Made by a program: the position numbers and the translations under genes. This document shows, one piece after another, positions 55,315 to 64,000 of a stretch of DNA of 64,000 nt. Location of the stretch: assembly GCA_020442165.1 (NCBI GenBank), contig JAGRKV010000066.1:55213-119212 (forward strand), written 5' to 3'. The stretch's first letter is position 1. Each line of letters starts with the position of its first letter. This DNA is from Hyphomicrobiaceae bacterium. Its GTDB lineage: Bacteria; Pseudomonadota; Alphaproteobacteria; Rhizobiales; Hyphomicrobiaceae. The notes beneath the pieces were generated by a model. The model saw only the letters and a program-made list of their open reading frames with translations. It had not been told where the DNA came from and made no database searches.

Positions 55315-56499
55315 TTATGGTGATCGGCGCCCGGCCTCTGCCTTGCCATCGCCCGCAGGTGGCGCTTCAGGCGGCTTGGCGGGAGAATTGCGCTGCGCCT
55401 TGATGGCCTCCATCTGGCGTTTCATTTCCTCGCAAGGCTCTGGACGAGGCTGGCGCGGCGTGAAGACCACGAAATCGGCAAGGGCTGTAGCTGCCCCGCC
55501 AACCAGATCGTAGTCCTTGGGCGCCGTCTTGCCCTCCTCGACCTCGATGTGCCTGACCACCGCAATGCTATTGTCCGTGATATTGCGCTGGGCGAGATAC
55601 CAGGGCACGCCACGGTCGCGCCGCACATGGCCGTTGCCAGCAATCAGCGCCGCGCCCTTCCATTCCGAAACCATCAAGGCATCGGCCATGCGCGCATCGC
55701 GCAACCGCTGCACAAGGCTCATGTTGGGCACCGCCTGCTTTGGCAGCATGCCGCAATGGCTCTCTTCGATCTCGGCAGCAAGATCTTCCGCAAGCGCCTC
55801 GGGCAGCGGCCGATCAAGTGCAAGCCGCCCGGCCTCGCCGTCCGGCAAAGCGCCGAGCCCTTCCGTGGAGATCTTGCGGTTTTCAGCACGCGGTGGGCTG
55901 GCCGGCGTCACCACCAGGTGGCCATCGATGGCCGCCGCGATGATCGGCTCATAGATCTTGTAGTCGGGCCAGCCGAGCTTGTCCCACTTGACGATGCGGC
56001 CGAAGTCTTCAGCCGTGCGTGAGCGCGGCACGCGCGCGTTCCGGCTGTAGAAGCGATCAAGCAGCACCAACTGATCGGATGTCAGCATCTCCATAGCGAT
56101 CACATCCATCTGCGGCGCCCCCTCCACCAGCCGGGCACCGCGAAGCTTGGAAATGGTATTGATCGCCCACGCCTGCAGACGATGATGATCGGGGTTGTCG
56201 TGAACTTCGCCCAGCAGCACGAAGCGGGACCTGGCCAGCGCTGTGCCATACTCCTGCGGTGCTACAAAATCACCCTTGGCTCGCGACCAGATCTTGCCGG
56301 CAAGCGGATGATCGCGCAGCTCAGGTGCCTGCCACTCGGGCAATGCCGGGACGTCGCGGTTATCCGCGTGGACAGTTTGCGATCCCGATAGCGTCGCAAC
56401 GGCAAAGCCCACGGCCAGACAGGCCAGGGTCATCCACCTGAACCGGCTCCAGATCCAGTACTTTCGCTTCACCATTGATGTCGAGATACGCATCATCAT
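55315..56499 (-). CDS. ChaN-like haem-binding/TIKI-superfamily protein
   Basis: A 394-residue protein with an N-terminal signal anchor (about residues 22-45). The ChaN domain has RFVLLGEVHDNPDHHRLQAW (GEVHD being the family hallmark) and, near residue 305, LIAGNGHVRRDRGVPWYL. Campylobacter ChaN binds haem; relatives include erythromycin esterase-like and TIKI proteases, so function here is open. No lipobox is evident, unlike typical ChaN lipoproteins. The last 60 residues are Pro/Lys-rich and probably disordered. Three adjacent ATGs (56499, 56496, 56493) could start it. Confidence 0.8.
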   Translation of the reverse strand: MMMRISTSMVKRKYWIWSRFRWMTLACLAVGFAVATLSGSQTVHADNRDVPALPEWQAPELRDHPLAGKIWSRAKGDFVAPQEYGTALARSRFVLLGEVHDNPDHHRLQAWAINTISKLRGARLVEGAPQMDVIAMEMLTSDQLVLLDRFYSRNARVPRSRTAEDFGRIVKWDKLGWPDYKIYEPIIAAAIDGHLVVTPASPPRAENRKISTEGLGALPDGEAGRLALDRPLPEALAEDLAAEIEESHCGMLPKQAVPNMSLVQRLRDARMADALMVSEWKGAALIAGNGHVRRDRGVPWYLAQRNITDNSIAVVRHIEVEEGKTAPKDYDLVGGAATALADFVVFTPRQPRPEPCEEMKRQMEAIKAQRNSPAKPPEAPPAGDGKAEAGRRSP

Positions 56500-56524
56500 T
56501 CCGCTGGGCGGTCTTCGCCCGTTA

Positions 56525-56629
56525 GCGCATGTTTAGCTGAAGTGTGTGGCGGTTCAGCGTGAAATACATGCTCAAGACAAGAAGATCGAGCGCGGTCCCT
56601 ATTCCATCTGAAATGAGCGCGCTCTAGCG
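56525..56629. repeat. Intergenic mosaic repeat, copy 2 (RIME-like)
   Basis: A 105-base element with the two-hairpin layout of the copy at 3706-3810. GCATGTTTAGCTGAA pairs with TTCAGCGTGAAATACATGC, and GAGCGCG pairs with CGCGCTC near the right end. Aligned by eye the two copies are close for the first 50 bases and at the last 15. The right end overlaps carA: the carA stop codon (56624-56626) lies inside the element. Confidence 0.78.
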
Positions 56630-57841
56630 CTCGGCCACCTCAGGGATACCCTTGGCGTTGCGCATCATGTTGGTGAAACGGCGGAACAGGTAATGGCTGT
56701 CCTGCGGTCCGGGCGACGCCTCGGGGTGATGCTGCACCGAGAACACCGGCCGCTCTTTCAAGCGTATGCCGCAGTTGGTGCCGTCGAACAGCGAAACATG
56801 CGTCTCTTCAACTCCGGAAGGCAATGATTCGCGATCAACCGTGAAGCCATGGTTCATGGACACGATCTCCACCTTGTTGGTGGTGTGATCCTTGACCGGG
56901 TGATTGGCGCCATGATGGCCCTGGTGCATCTTGCGCGTTGTGCCGCCCAAGGCCAGCGCCAGCATCTGGTGGCCAAGGCAGATGCCAAATACCGGCAAAC
57001 CGCTATCAACGAGCTTGCGAATCTCAGGCACCGCATATTGCCCTGTCGCCGCCGGATCGCCTGGACCATTCGACAGGAAGATGCCATCGGGCTTGCGGGC
57101 GAGCACGTCTTCAGCGCTCGTCGTTGCCGGCACCACCGTCACCTTGCAGCCCGTCGATGCAAGACAGCGCAGGATGTTGCGCTTCAAGCCGAAGTCGAGC
57201 GCGACGACGTGGAATTCAGGGTCGCTCAACTGGCCATAGCCCTCACCCCACGCCCAGCGCGTCTCATCCCAGGAGTAGGATTGCCCGCTCGTCACGTCGG
57301 GGACGAGATCGAGTCCGACAAGACCCGGCCATGCCTTCGCTTCGGCCTTGAGTTCGTCGAGATCGAAGACCCCCGAAGGCTCGTGCGCGATGACCGCATT
57401 GGGCATCCCATTCTCACGAATGAGCGTTGTCAGCGCGCGGGTGTCGATGCCCGAGATCGCGACGATGCCACGCGCCTTCAGCCAATCATTGAAATGTTCA
57501 TGCGCCCGGTAGTTCGACGGCTCCGTGATGTCGGCGCGCAGCACCGCGCCGCGTACACCCGAACGCGAAGCAAGATTGGACGTTTCGGTATCTTCGGCAT
57601 TGGTGCCGATGTTGCCGATGTGGGGAAAGGTGAAGGTCACAATCTGACCGGCATAGGAGGGGTCCGTCAGGATCTCCTGGTAGCCCGTCATCGCCGTGTT
57701 GAAGCAGACCTCGCCCACGGCACTGCCGGTCGCGCCGAGCCCCTTACCGGCAATCACGGTGCCATCCGCCAGCACCAGCCGCGCGGTCGTCTTCGGCTCC
57801 GTCCAGGCGGGCGGAGTGGACTTCATCGCAGTATCGCTCAT
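56624..57841 (-). CDS. carA: Carbamoyl-phosphate synthase small subunit
   Basis: Glutamine amidotransferase subunit that supplies ammonia to CarB. The 405 residues have the CarA N-terminal domain ([32 protein letters not shown]) and a class I glutaminase with the nucleophile in [14 protein letters not shown], then HGGANHPV-like [12 protein letters not shown] and [14 protein letters not shown] 57841 (MSDTAMKS) has GTGGAG eight bases upstream; the frame runs on to 57991 without homology. The 3' end reads directly into a mosaic repeat that provides the TAG stop. Confidence 0.98.
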   Translation of the reverse strand: MSDTAMKSTPPAWTEPKTTARLVLADGTVIAGKGLGATGSAVGEVCFNTAMTGYQEILTDPSYAGQIVTFTFPHIGNIGTNAEDTETSNLASRSGVRGAVLRADITEPSNYRAHEHFNDWLKARGIVAISGIDTRALTTLIRENGMPNAVIAHEPSGVFDLDELKAEAKAWPGLVGLDLVPDVTSGQSYSWDETRWAWGEGYGQLSDPEFHVVALDFGLKRNILRCLASTGCKVTVVPATTSAEDVLARKPDGIFLSNGPGDPAATGQYAVPEIRKLVDSGLPVFGICLGHQMLALALGGTTRKMHQGHHGANHPVKDHTTNKVEIVSMNHGFTVDRESLPSGVEETHVSLFDGTNCGIRLKERPVFSVQHHPEASPGPQDSHYLFRRFTNMMRNAKGIPEVAER

Positions 57842-58176
57842 CCGGGGGCTCCACAAACCTTGCCACCGTCCAGCCGGTGGCATCATCAGATCGCCGATCG
57901 GCACCGCAAGGCTCCTCTCCCAGCGAAAAAGAGGCTTTGGGGCGCGATCGGCGCGGACCCTAGAAGAAGGCCGGGATTGGGTCAATCTCATGGTCGCCGC
58001 AAGCCCAAATGCCGCTCCGCTCCCGGTCTATTCCAGTCCGCCACGGTTGAAGGTGCGGGCTGGGAGGACTAAAACCCCGCCCAACCGGCCAGATGGGACG
58101 CCCCCGTCCAGGTGCCGCACCCAATATGCCAGCCTTGATTGGCAAGGCCGCCCAAATTGCAAGGAGAGTGCAGTCC

Positions 58177-58644
58177 ATGCGCGAACGCATCCAGCAGGCG
58201 ATGAAAGATGCGATGAAGTCCGGCGACAAGCGCCGTCTGTCGACGTTGCGGCTGGTCACTGCCGCGATCAAGGACCGCGACATCGCGGGCCGGGTCGACG
58301 ACAAGGGCCAGTCCACGGGCAAGGACCGGGTGGAGGATTCAGACATCCTCGCGCTGCTCCAGAAGATGATTAAGCAGCGCCGGGAATCGGTGGAGATCTA
58401 TACCCAGGGTGGCCGCCAGGAGCTGGCCGAGCAGGAGACGGCGGAAATCGCCATCATCGAGGAATTCTTGCCGGCGCAGATGGGCGAAGACGAGATACGC
58501 GCCGCCGCCAAATCCGTCGTTGCCGACCTGGGTGCCACCGGACTTAAGGACATGGGCCGGGTCATGGCGGCACTGAAGGAAAAGTACACGGGCCAGATGG
58601 ATTTCTCCAAGGCATCCGCAATGGTCAAGGAAGCGCTGAAGTAG
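58177..58644 (+). CDS. GatB/YqeY domain-containing protein
   Basis: A 155-residue all-helical protein matching the GatB tail domain (YqeY family), which in GatCAB binds tRNA. The stand-alone form has no settled function. Motifs: MKDAMKSGDKRRLSTLRLVTAAIKD at the start, IEEFLPAQMGEDEI in the middle and LKDMGRVMAALKEKYTGQMD near the end. AAGGAGAG precedes ATG 58177. Divergent from carA and upstream of dnaG-rpoD, an arrangement known from related alphaproteobacteria. Confidence 0.93.
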   Translation: MRERIQQAMKDAMKSGDKRRLSTLRLVTAAIKDRDIAGRVDDKGQSTGKDRVEDSDILALLQKMIKQRRESVEIYTQGGRQELAEQETAEIAIIEEFLPAQMGEDEIRAAAKSVVADLGATGLKDMGRVMAALKEKYTGQMDFSKASAMVKEALK

Positions 58645-58736
58645 GAGGCAGCTGGCCTCCGCCAGTCCAGGCGGCCCAACGCCCGCATCCGTCTCCCGCC
58701 ATCGAACTTGTTGCCCTCTAGCCAAAATCGCGTCCG

Positions 58737-59267
58737 ATGCCACCGCCGTTTCGCGCCATGACGATCGATGAATTCGCAAACGAGGTCGCAGCCTTTCCAT
58801 GGGCGCGCCCGGTTTTCCGTGTCGACATGCACCACACCTGGTTTCCATCCCACGCCGACTGGAAAGGGGCGGAAAGTGTCGATGGCATGTGGACCTACCA
58901 CACCCGCGACCGGAACTTCGAGGACATCGCCCAGCACGTTTCGATCGCGCCCGACGGCATCATCTGGTCGGGGCGCGACTGGAACAAGACACCGGCAAGC
59001 ATCGGCTGCAACATGAACGCGAACGTCTTCATGTTCGAAACGGTCGGCAATTTCGACGAGGGCAACGACAGACTGGAAGGAGTGCAGCTTGCTGCGGTGG
59101 TCGCGGTCATCGACACCGTGCAACGCCAATTCCGGTTACCCGTGCAGGCACTGCTGTTTCATCGCGAAGTGCCGCAAACGCTCAAGACCTGTCCCGGCAC
59201 ATCAATTGACAAGTTCGATATCATGTCAGCTGTAAGTCAACGACGGCGCGACGCGCTCACCGCATGA
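58737..59267 (+). CDS. PGRP/Amidase_2-type N-acetylmuramoyl-L-alanine amidase
   Basis: A 176-residue zinc amidase domain of the T7-lysozyme/PGRP type, which cuts the bond between MurNAc and the stem peptide. Expected zinc ligands are His32 or His33 (VDMHHTW), His142 and Cys152 in FHREVPQTLKTCPG, with catalytic Lys150 and Tyr54 in WTYHTRDR. It has no signal peptide or wall-binding domain, so it resembles an endolysin or a cytoplasmic recycling enzyme and not an exported AmiD. ATG 58737 opens the frame. Its last 11 bases overlap the convergent gene ending at 59257. Confidence 0.85.
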   Translation: MPPPFRAMTIDEFANEVAAFPWARPVFRVDMHHTWFPSHADWKGAESVDGMWTYHTRDRNFEDIAQHVSIAPDGIIWSGRDWNKTPASIGCNMNANVFMFETVGNFDEGNDRLEGVQLAAVVAVIDTVQRQFRLPVQALLFHREVPQTLKTCPGTSIDKFDIMSAVSQRRRDALTA

Positions 59268-59526
59268 CAGCTGCAAGCAGGCGGAAAGGCAATTTGACGA
59301 GAGCCGTCACGAGACCCGCCACGATGAGGAAGCCAACTATGGCCTCGGGGACACCGGTCTCGGAGCGCGGAGCACGGACGAGCTTCAACAGGCTCCGGCC
59401 CAGAACATAGAACACATAGGCCAGGAGCCTGACGCCAGCTCTGGCAATCCGCCCGATGGTGCGCAACGGCACATGGCTTGCGACTTCGGCGGCTATATTG
59501 GCTGCGGCTTCTGCAAGAGCGGACAT
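59257..59526 (-). CDS. Small membrane protein, unknown function
   Basis: An 89-residue protein with two hydrophobic segments (about residues 31-48 and 61-86) and a basic loop between. No family was recognised. It overlaps the 3' end of the convergent amidase gene by 11 bases. It follows another membrane-protein gene by 41 bases on the same strand, so the two are probably one transcript. Confidence 0.5.
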   Translation of the reverse strand: MSALAEAAANIAAEVASHVPLRTIGRIARAGVRLLAYVFYVLGRSLLKLVRAPRSETGVPEAIVGFLIVAGLVTALVKLPFRLLAAVMR

Positions 59527-59567
59527 GTCATGCTTCCAGGTTGTCTATCCATGCCTATTGGTCGCGC

Positions 59568-60056
59568 TTACGACGAGGCTGGTTCAATCCTTGGGATAGC
59601 CGCACGACCCATCAGCGCGGCAGCGAGGGAAAGTGGAAGCACGGCAACGATGGCGAGCAACACGAATGCAACAACATAGCGTGAGGGGATCACTTGCTCG
59701 GCGCCGCCGAAAAACGATGTGACAGCAGCGGACTGAACAAGATGGGAAAGCACCGCCCCTAGACCCACAAGAAATATTGCAATCAGCCAAGTGCGCGTTT
59801 CGCATTCTGCCAGTGGAACAATTCTGGGAAATTCACCGCGCAATTGATGGTCCAGCCACAGTGCCAGAACGAGTGGTACTGCGAACAAAAACCCAGCAAT
59901 TGAAAACGTGGCGAGAGGTGCAGCGGCGCCCAGCCCAGGCGCCAGTTTCTCACCCAGAATTTGTGCTGCTTCCGTCAATTGCATTGCCTCTGGCGCCACC
60001 GCGAGGCCGCAAAGATAGCCGTAAGGGTGCATTCGTATGTGTTCATAGATTCCCAT
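59568..60056 (-). CDS. Membrane protein of unknown function
   Basis: A 162-residue protein with three hydrophobic segments (about residues 45-66, 89-110 and 124-148). The N-terminus MGIYEHIRMHPYGYLCG is unusual and hydrophilic. No known family was recognised and base composition is a little less GC-rich than dnaG. It is divergent from dnaG; the 284-base gap between contains no supported gene. Confidence 0.5.
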   Translation of the reverse strand: MGIYEHIRMHPYGYLCGLAVAPEAMQLTEAAQILGEKLAPGLGAAAPLATFSIAGFLFAVPLVLALWLDHQLRGEFPRIVPLAECETRTWLIAIFLVGLGAVLSHLVQSAAVTSFFGGAEQVIPSRYVVAFVLLAIVAVLPLSLAAALMGRAAIPRIEPASS

Positions 60057-60340
60057 TCTGACCTCCCATGGGATTGGCTACCCTAGGTGTCGCTCTCTGT
60101 GAGAAATGGGTTCAACGATTGACTCACTCTGCCGGTTAGGAGCCAAGGCCGCGCCTTACCTCCAATCCCGAAGACTTAGGTCCTGTGGATTACGGGCATT
60201 GCCGCAGACGAGAACAGCATGTGAACGGGAGCACGGCGCGAATCATTTAACCCTGCACGCAAAGGATACCACCGGGCAGCGTGCGCGGCGGCCCCGAAAA
60301 GAACGCGACAGAAACTAAAATCAAGGCACTGACCGGACCG

Positions 60341-62317
60341 ATGCGCTATGCACCGCAATTGCTGGACGAGATCCGCGCCCGCCTGCCGGTGAGCGCGGTC
60401 GTCTCGCGCAAGGTCGCCTTGAAAAAGAAGGGTCGCGAATTCGTCGGCCTGTCCCCGTTCAAGAGTGAAAAGACGCCCTCGTTCACGGTCAACGACACCA
60501 AGGGTTTTTATCACTGCTTCGCCACCGGCGAGCACGGCGACATCTTCAAGTTCGTAATGACGACGGAAGGGCTGAGTTTCCCTGAAGCAGTTGAGCGCCT
60601 TGCCGAGGAAGCCGGCGTGGCCCTGCCCAAGCGCGAGGAGCCGAGCGAAGCGCAGGTCGAACGCGAAGACGAACGCCAGCGGCTCTACCGACTGCTGGAA
60701 TCATCTGCTGCCTTCTTCCGCGCGGCGCTGAAACGCCCGGAAGGTGATGCAGCGCGCCGCTACCTCTACAAGCGCGGCCTTGCACGCGAAACGATCGACG
60801 GCTTCGGCATTGGCTTCGCGCCAAACTCGCGCAACGCGCTCAAGGAACATCTGGCGCGCGAAGGCTTCAGCGCGAGCGACATGGCACGCTCTGGCATGCT
60901 CATTTCGGGCGATGACATTCCCGTGCCCTACGACCGGTTCCGCAACCGCGTCATGTTCCCCATCGCCGATCTGAAAGGCCGCGTGATTGCGTTTGGCGGG
61001 CGCGCGCTCGATCCCGACGCACCAGCCAAATATCTGAACTCACCCGAGACACCCCTCTTCCACAAAGGCCATGTGCTGTTCAACGCCGCCCGCGCCCGCC
61101 CCCATGCCCACGACAACGACCGCATCATCGCGGTCGAGGGCTACATGGATGTCGTGGCGCTGGCTGAAGCAGGCTTTGCCGAATCCGTAGCCCCCCTGGG
61201 CACGGCTTTGACCGAGGATCAGGTCAAGCTCATGTGGCGCTTCGTGCCCGAGCCCATCTTATGCTTCGATGGTGACAGCGCCGGCCGCAAGGCGGCCTTC
61301 CGTGCCGTCGACACAGTGCTTCCCCATCTGCGCCCCGGCATCTCCGTCGCCTTCGCTTTCCTGCCCGATGGCCTCGATCCCGACGACCTCATCAGGCAAC
61401 AGGGTGCCCAGGCGATGGAAGCCGTTCTGAAACGGGCCCGCCCCCTCGCCGATGTGCTGTTTGAACGGGAATGGATGTCGGGGGACTGGACGACTCCGGA
61501 GCGGCGCGCGCGGCTGGAGCAACAGATCCGCACTCTGATCGGCCAGATCACCGATGCCGGCGTCCGCGGTCACTACGAGCGAGACATGCGCCAGCGTCTC
61601 TTTACCGCCTGGGGTGGTGCCGGCGCGCAACGGACCGGCGGCCGCAACGCCGGGGGCGACGGTATGCGCCGAACCCGAGGTGGTGGATGGACCACCGGCC
61701 AGGCGAAGCTCGCGGGCGCCAATCGCGCTGGGCAGCTGTCGCGCACCGGATCTGGTTTTCATCAAGCAAACAATGGGTTGCATTTAGCCCCCAGTGCCAG
61801 CCTGAAGGCCAGCGCCCTGGTCTCGGGGGAGGCTTCAGCCCCACCCTACAGGGAGGCATTGCTGATGATGACCCTGCTCAACCATCCCTGGCTGATCGAG
61901 CAGGAAGCCGAGACGCTGGACCGCCTGACCCTGACGAATGGCCCCATGAATCAGCTGCGCACCGCACTTTTAGAGGTCCTTGCGCTCGATATTGCACTTG
62001 ACAGACTGGAATTGCGCTCCCAATTGGACGCTTTAGGCGTCGGCCGGATCATACCCCTGGTCGAACGCACCATCACGCACCGAAGTGACAGGTTCACAGA
62101 TCCGGAAGCCGACAGAGCCGAGGTGGAAGCTGGCTGGCGCCACGCCCTCGCAATGCACGAACGGCACGTTGATCTGAGGCGTTCTCTCGATGCCGCGGAG
62201 CGTGATTGGCAAGAGGACGGCAACGAGACGGCGCTGGCGCGAATTCGCGAAATCCAGCAACAGATTGAACGCGTGAATAGTCTTGGGGGGCTCGATGGCA
62301 GTGGCGAAGACCACTGA
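60341..62317 (+). CDS. dnaG: DNA primase with degenerate zinc-binding domain
   Basis: Synthesises RNA primers for replication. The 658-residue product has the N-terminal CHC2-type domain (about 35-95), the RNA-polymerase and TOPRIM core with AVEGYMDVVALAEAGF and CFDGDSAGRKA, and a helical C-terminal domain for DnaB (about 440-658). The four zinc ligand positions of canonical DnaG read Ser38, Lys41, Cys59 and Thr62 (LSPFK...YHCFATG), so zinc cannot be held normally. The rest of the domain (KTPSFTVNDTKGFYH, GDIFKFVM) is well conserved. I recall the same loss in Bradyrhizobium-type primases. ATG 60341 starts MRYAPQLL; an in-frame GTG at 60281 is less likely. rpoD follows 151 bases later. Confidence 0.96.
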   Translation: MRYAPQLLDEIRARLPVSAVVSRKVALKKKGREFVGLSPFKSEKTPSFTVNDTKGFYHCFATGEHGDIFKFVMTTEGLSFPEAVERLAEEAGVALPKREEPSEAQVEREDERQRLYRLLESSAAFFRAALKRPEGDAARRYLYKRGLARETIDGFGIGFAPNSRNALKEHLAREGFSASDMARSGMLISGDDIPVPYDRFRNRVMFPIADLKGRVIAFGGRALDPDAPAKYLNSPETPLFHKGHVLFNAARARPHAHDNDRIIAVEGYMDVVALAEAGFAESVAPLGTALTEDQVKLMWRFVPEPILCFDGDSAGRKAAFRAVDTVLPHLRPGISVAFAFLPDGLDPDDLIRQQGAQAMEAVLKRARPLADVLFEREWMSGDWTTPERRARLEQQIRTLIGQITDAGVRGHYERDMRQRLFTAWGGAGAQRTGGRNAGGDGMRRTRGGGWTTGQAKLAGANRAGQLSRTGSGFHQANNGLHLAPSASLKASALVSGEASAPPYREALLMMTLLNHPWLIEQEAETLDRLTLTNGPMNQLRTALLEVLALDIALDRLELRSQLDALGVGRIIPLVERTITHRSDRFTDPEADRAEVEAGWRHALAMHERHVDLRRSLDAAERDWQEDGNETALARIREIQQQIERVNSLGGLDGSGEDH

Positions 62318-62468
62318 AGGCAGCATGGGACGCCTGTGCGAAGCTGCGGCTGGCCAGGATCTTGCTCCCAATACCGGCGACGGCCATCAAGGGCCAGCGC
62401 TACGTCGCTGCTCGCCCGTACCGCTGCTCCCCTGACAGCAATTCCCGATCAAACCGGAACAAAACGCC

Positions 62469-64000
62469 ATGGCGAACGCAAATACCGAGGAAACAACGGA
62501 GCAGCCCGATCGTGATCGCCCGCTGCTCGATCTGTCGGATTCCTCGGTCAAGAAGCTCCTGAAGACGGCAAAGGCGCGCGGCTATGTAACGCTCGACGAG
62601 CTCAATGCCGTGCTCCCCTCTGAAGAGACACTGCCCGACCAGATCGAGGACATCCTGGCGATGCTCTCCGACATGGGCATCAACGTCGTCGAGAACGAGG
62701 AGAGCGAGGAGGCGGCCGAAGAGGACGAAGAGCTCGGCGGCGGCGACGAGGAGGAGAGCCGCGCGCTCACCACGCAGTCGATGCCGACCACGACGACAAC
62801 CCGCGCCGAGCCGACCGAGCGCACCGACGATCCCGTCCGCATGTACCTGCGCGAGATGGGCTCGGTCGAACTGCTGTCACGCGAGGGCGAAATCGCCATC
62901 GCCAAGCGTATCGAGGCTGGCCGCGAGGCAATGATCGCTGGCTTGTGCGAAAGCCCGCTGACCTTCCAGGCCATCATCATCTGGCGCGACGAACTCAACG
63001 ACGGCAAGATTCTGCTGCGCGACATTATCGATCTGGAGGCCACCTACGAGGGCCCCGACGCCAAGGTCGCCAACGCCGAGGATGGCGCTGACAGTGAGGA
63101 CGCGGACTCAGAGGGTGGCGACGAAGAGAAGGCCGAAGGAGAGGGCGAAGGCGAGGAAGAAGACGACTTCGAGAACTCGATGTCTCTCGCCGCGATGGAA
63201 GCGGAACTGAAGCCGAAGGTGCTCGAAACCTTCGATCGCATCGCCTCGACCTACAAGAAGCTCAGGAAACAGCAGGACAAGAAGCTCGAACAGCAGGTCG
63301 CCGGTGAGACTGGATCGCGCCAGCAGCAGCGCGCCTACGACAAGTTGCGCGAAGAGATCATCATCGACGTCAAGAGCCTGTCACTCAACAATAACCGTAT
63401 CGAGAGCCTGGTCGAACAGCTCTACGCCATCAACAAGCGGCTTGTCGGTCTGGAAGGCCGCCTGATGCGGCTTGCGGAAAGCTATGGCGTTCCGCGTCAG
63501 GGCTTCATCGACGAGTATTATGGCAACGAACTCGACCAGACATGGCTCGACCGTGCAGCCAACGCCAACAAGAAGTGGGGCAACTTCGTCAAGGCGGAAC
63601 GCAAGCAGATCGACAAGATCCGCAACGACATCCACGAACTCGCTTCCGCCACGGGCCTTGAGATCGCCGAATACCGCCGCATCGTGCGCGCGGTGCAGAA
63701 GGGCGAGCGCGAGGCCCGTCAGGCGAAGAAGGAAATGGTGGAAGCCAACCTGCGCCTCGTCATCTCGATCGCGAAGAAATACACCAACCGCGGCCTGCAG
63801 TTCCTGGATCTCATCCAGGAAGGCAACATCGGTTTGATGAAGGCGGTCGACAAGTTCGAGTACCGCCGCGGCTACAAGTTCTCGACCTATGCGACGTGGT
63901 GGATCAGGCAGGCTATCACCCGCTCGATCGCCGACCAGTCGCTCACCATCCGCATCCCCTTTCACATGATCGAGACGATCAACAAGATCGTGCTCACCTC
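62469..64000 (+). CDS. rpoD: RNA polymerase primary sigma factor (5' part)
   Basis: Housekeeping sigma-70, truncated by the window end after 510 codons. It shows region 1.1 ([27 protein letters not shown]), a very acidic stretch (about residues 77-97) and region 1.2 ([21 protein letters not shown]). The non-conserved region has a second Glu/Asp-rich tract (about 200-240). Regions 2.1 to 2.4 follow with [37 protein letters not shown] and [13 protein letters not shown]. Regions 3 and 4 lie beyond the edge. ATG 62469 starts MANANTEE. The dnaG-rpoD pairing is the conserved macromolecular synthesis arrangement without rpsU. Confidence 0.97.
   Translation, partial: MANANTEETTEQPDRDRPLLDLSDSSVKKLLKTAKARGYVTLDELNAVLPSEETLPDQIEDILAMLSDMGINVVENEESEEAAEEDEELGGGDEEESRALTTQSMPTTTTTRAEPTERTDDPVRMYLREMGSVELLSREGEIAIAKRIEAGREAMIAGLCESPLTFQAIIIWRDELNDGKILLRDIIDLEATYEGPDAKVANAEDGADSEDADSEGGDEEKAEGEGEGEEEDDFENSMSLAAMEAELKPKVLETFDRIASTYKKLRKQQDKKLEQQVAGETGSRQQQRAYDKLREEIIIDVKSLSLNNNRIESLVEQLYAINKRLVGLEGRLMRLAESYGVPRQGFIDEYYGNELDQTWLDRAANANKKWGNFVKAERKQIDKIRNDIHELASATGLEIAEYRRIVRAVQKGEREARQAKKEMVEANLRLVISIAKKYTNRGLQFLDLIQEGNIGLMKAVDKFEYRRGYKFSTYATWWIRQAITRSIADQSLTIRIPFHMIETINKIVLT

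Noticed and set aside
1..64000. CRISPR arrays, insertion sequences, prophage or integrase genes
   Set aside because: No regularly spaced repeats, transposase, integrase or phage structural proteins were seen on either strand.

Overview
The window is 64 kb of dense, GC-rich bacterial chromosome. Core genes dominate, and no phage, transposon, CRISPR array, rRNA or recognisable tRNA was seen. Gene content and order point to an alphaproteobacterium of the order Hyphomicrobiales (Rhizobiales). The pointers are glmU-glmS-DUF502, IalB, fabD-fabG-acpP-fabF-mltG-yicC-gmk, an lptF-lptG-lptD-surA-pdxA-rsmA operon, carA and carB separated by accessory genes, greA beside carB, and yqeY-dnaG-rpoD. A malyl-CoA lyase and a DnaG of the type that has lost its zinc ligands fit a Hyphomicrobium/Bradyrhizobium-like lineage. 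This placement is inferred from gene content; no search was run.

Layout. 0.2-5.5 kb: malonyl-CoA decarboxylase, a YpfJ-type zinc peptidase, a Crp-family regulator followed by a mosaic repeat and a CRP-like operator, a DUF2892 protein with a strong terminator, and a SPOR-like membrane protein. 6-12 kb: glmU and glmS (UDP-GlcNAc synthesis), a TPR-SPOR envelope protein and DUF502. 12-19.4 kb: acyl-CoA ligase, an orphan YejA-like peptide-binding protein, IalB, HspQ, malyl-CoA lyase and a CHAP-like secreted protein. 19.9-27.2 kb: type II fatty acid synthesis genes leading into mltG, yicC and gmk. 27.2-35.6 kb: a minus-strand outer-membrane biogenesis operon. 36-45.5 kb: pepA, mazG, membrane proteins, a ferredoxin gene with no AUG/GUG/UUG start, ettA and a DsbA-like protein. 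45.8-49 kb: an ELM1-like protein, an Lrp regulator, DUF1272 and greA. 49-58 kb: carB and carA flanking a GST/TetR pair, two tandem LolA-like secreted proteins and a ChaN-like protein. 58-64 kb: yqeY, a PGRP-type amidase, two small membrane proteins, dnaG and the 5' part of rpoD, cut by the window end.

Envelope construction is the common theme: glmU/glmS feed peptidoglycan and LPS, fabD/G/F and acpP feed lipid A and phospholipids, and LptD/F/G with SurA place LPS. MltG, the SPOR proteins and the amidase act on murein. The items most worth a second look are the ferredoxin at 40613-40876 with an apparent AUC start, the DnaG lacking three of four zinc ligands, the two mosaic repeats (one supplies the carA stop codon), the Crp regulator whose recognition helix matches a nearby TGTGA-N6-TCACG site, and the LolA-like pair next to ChaN.
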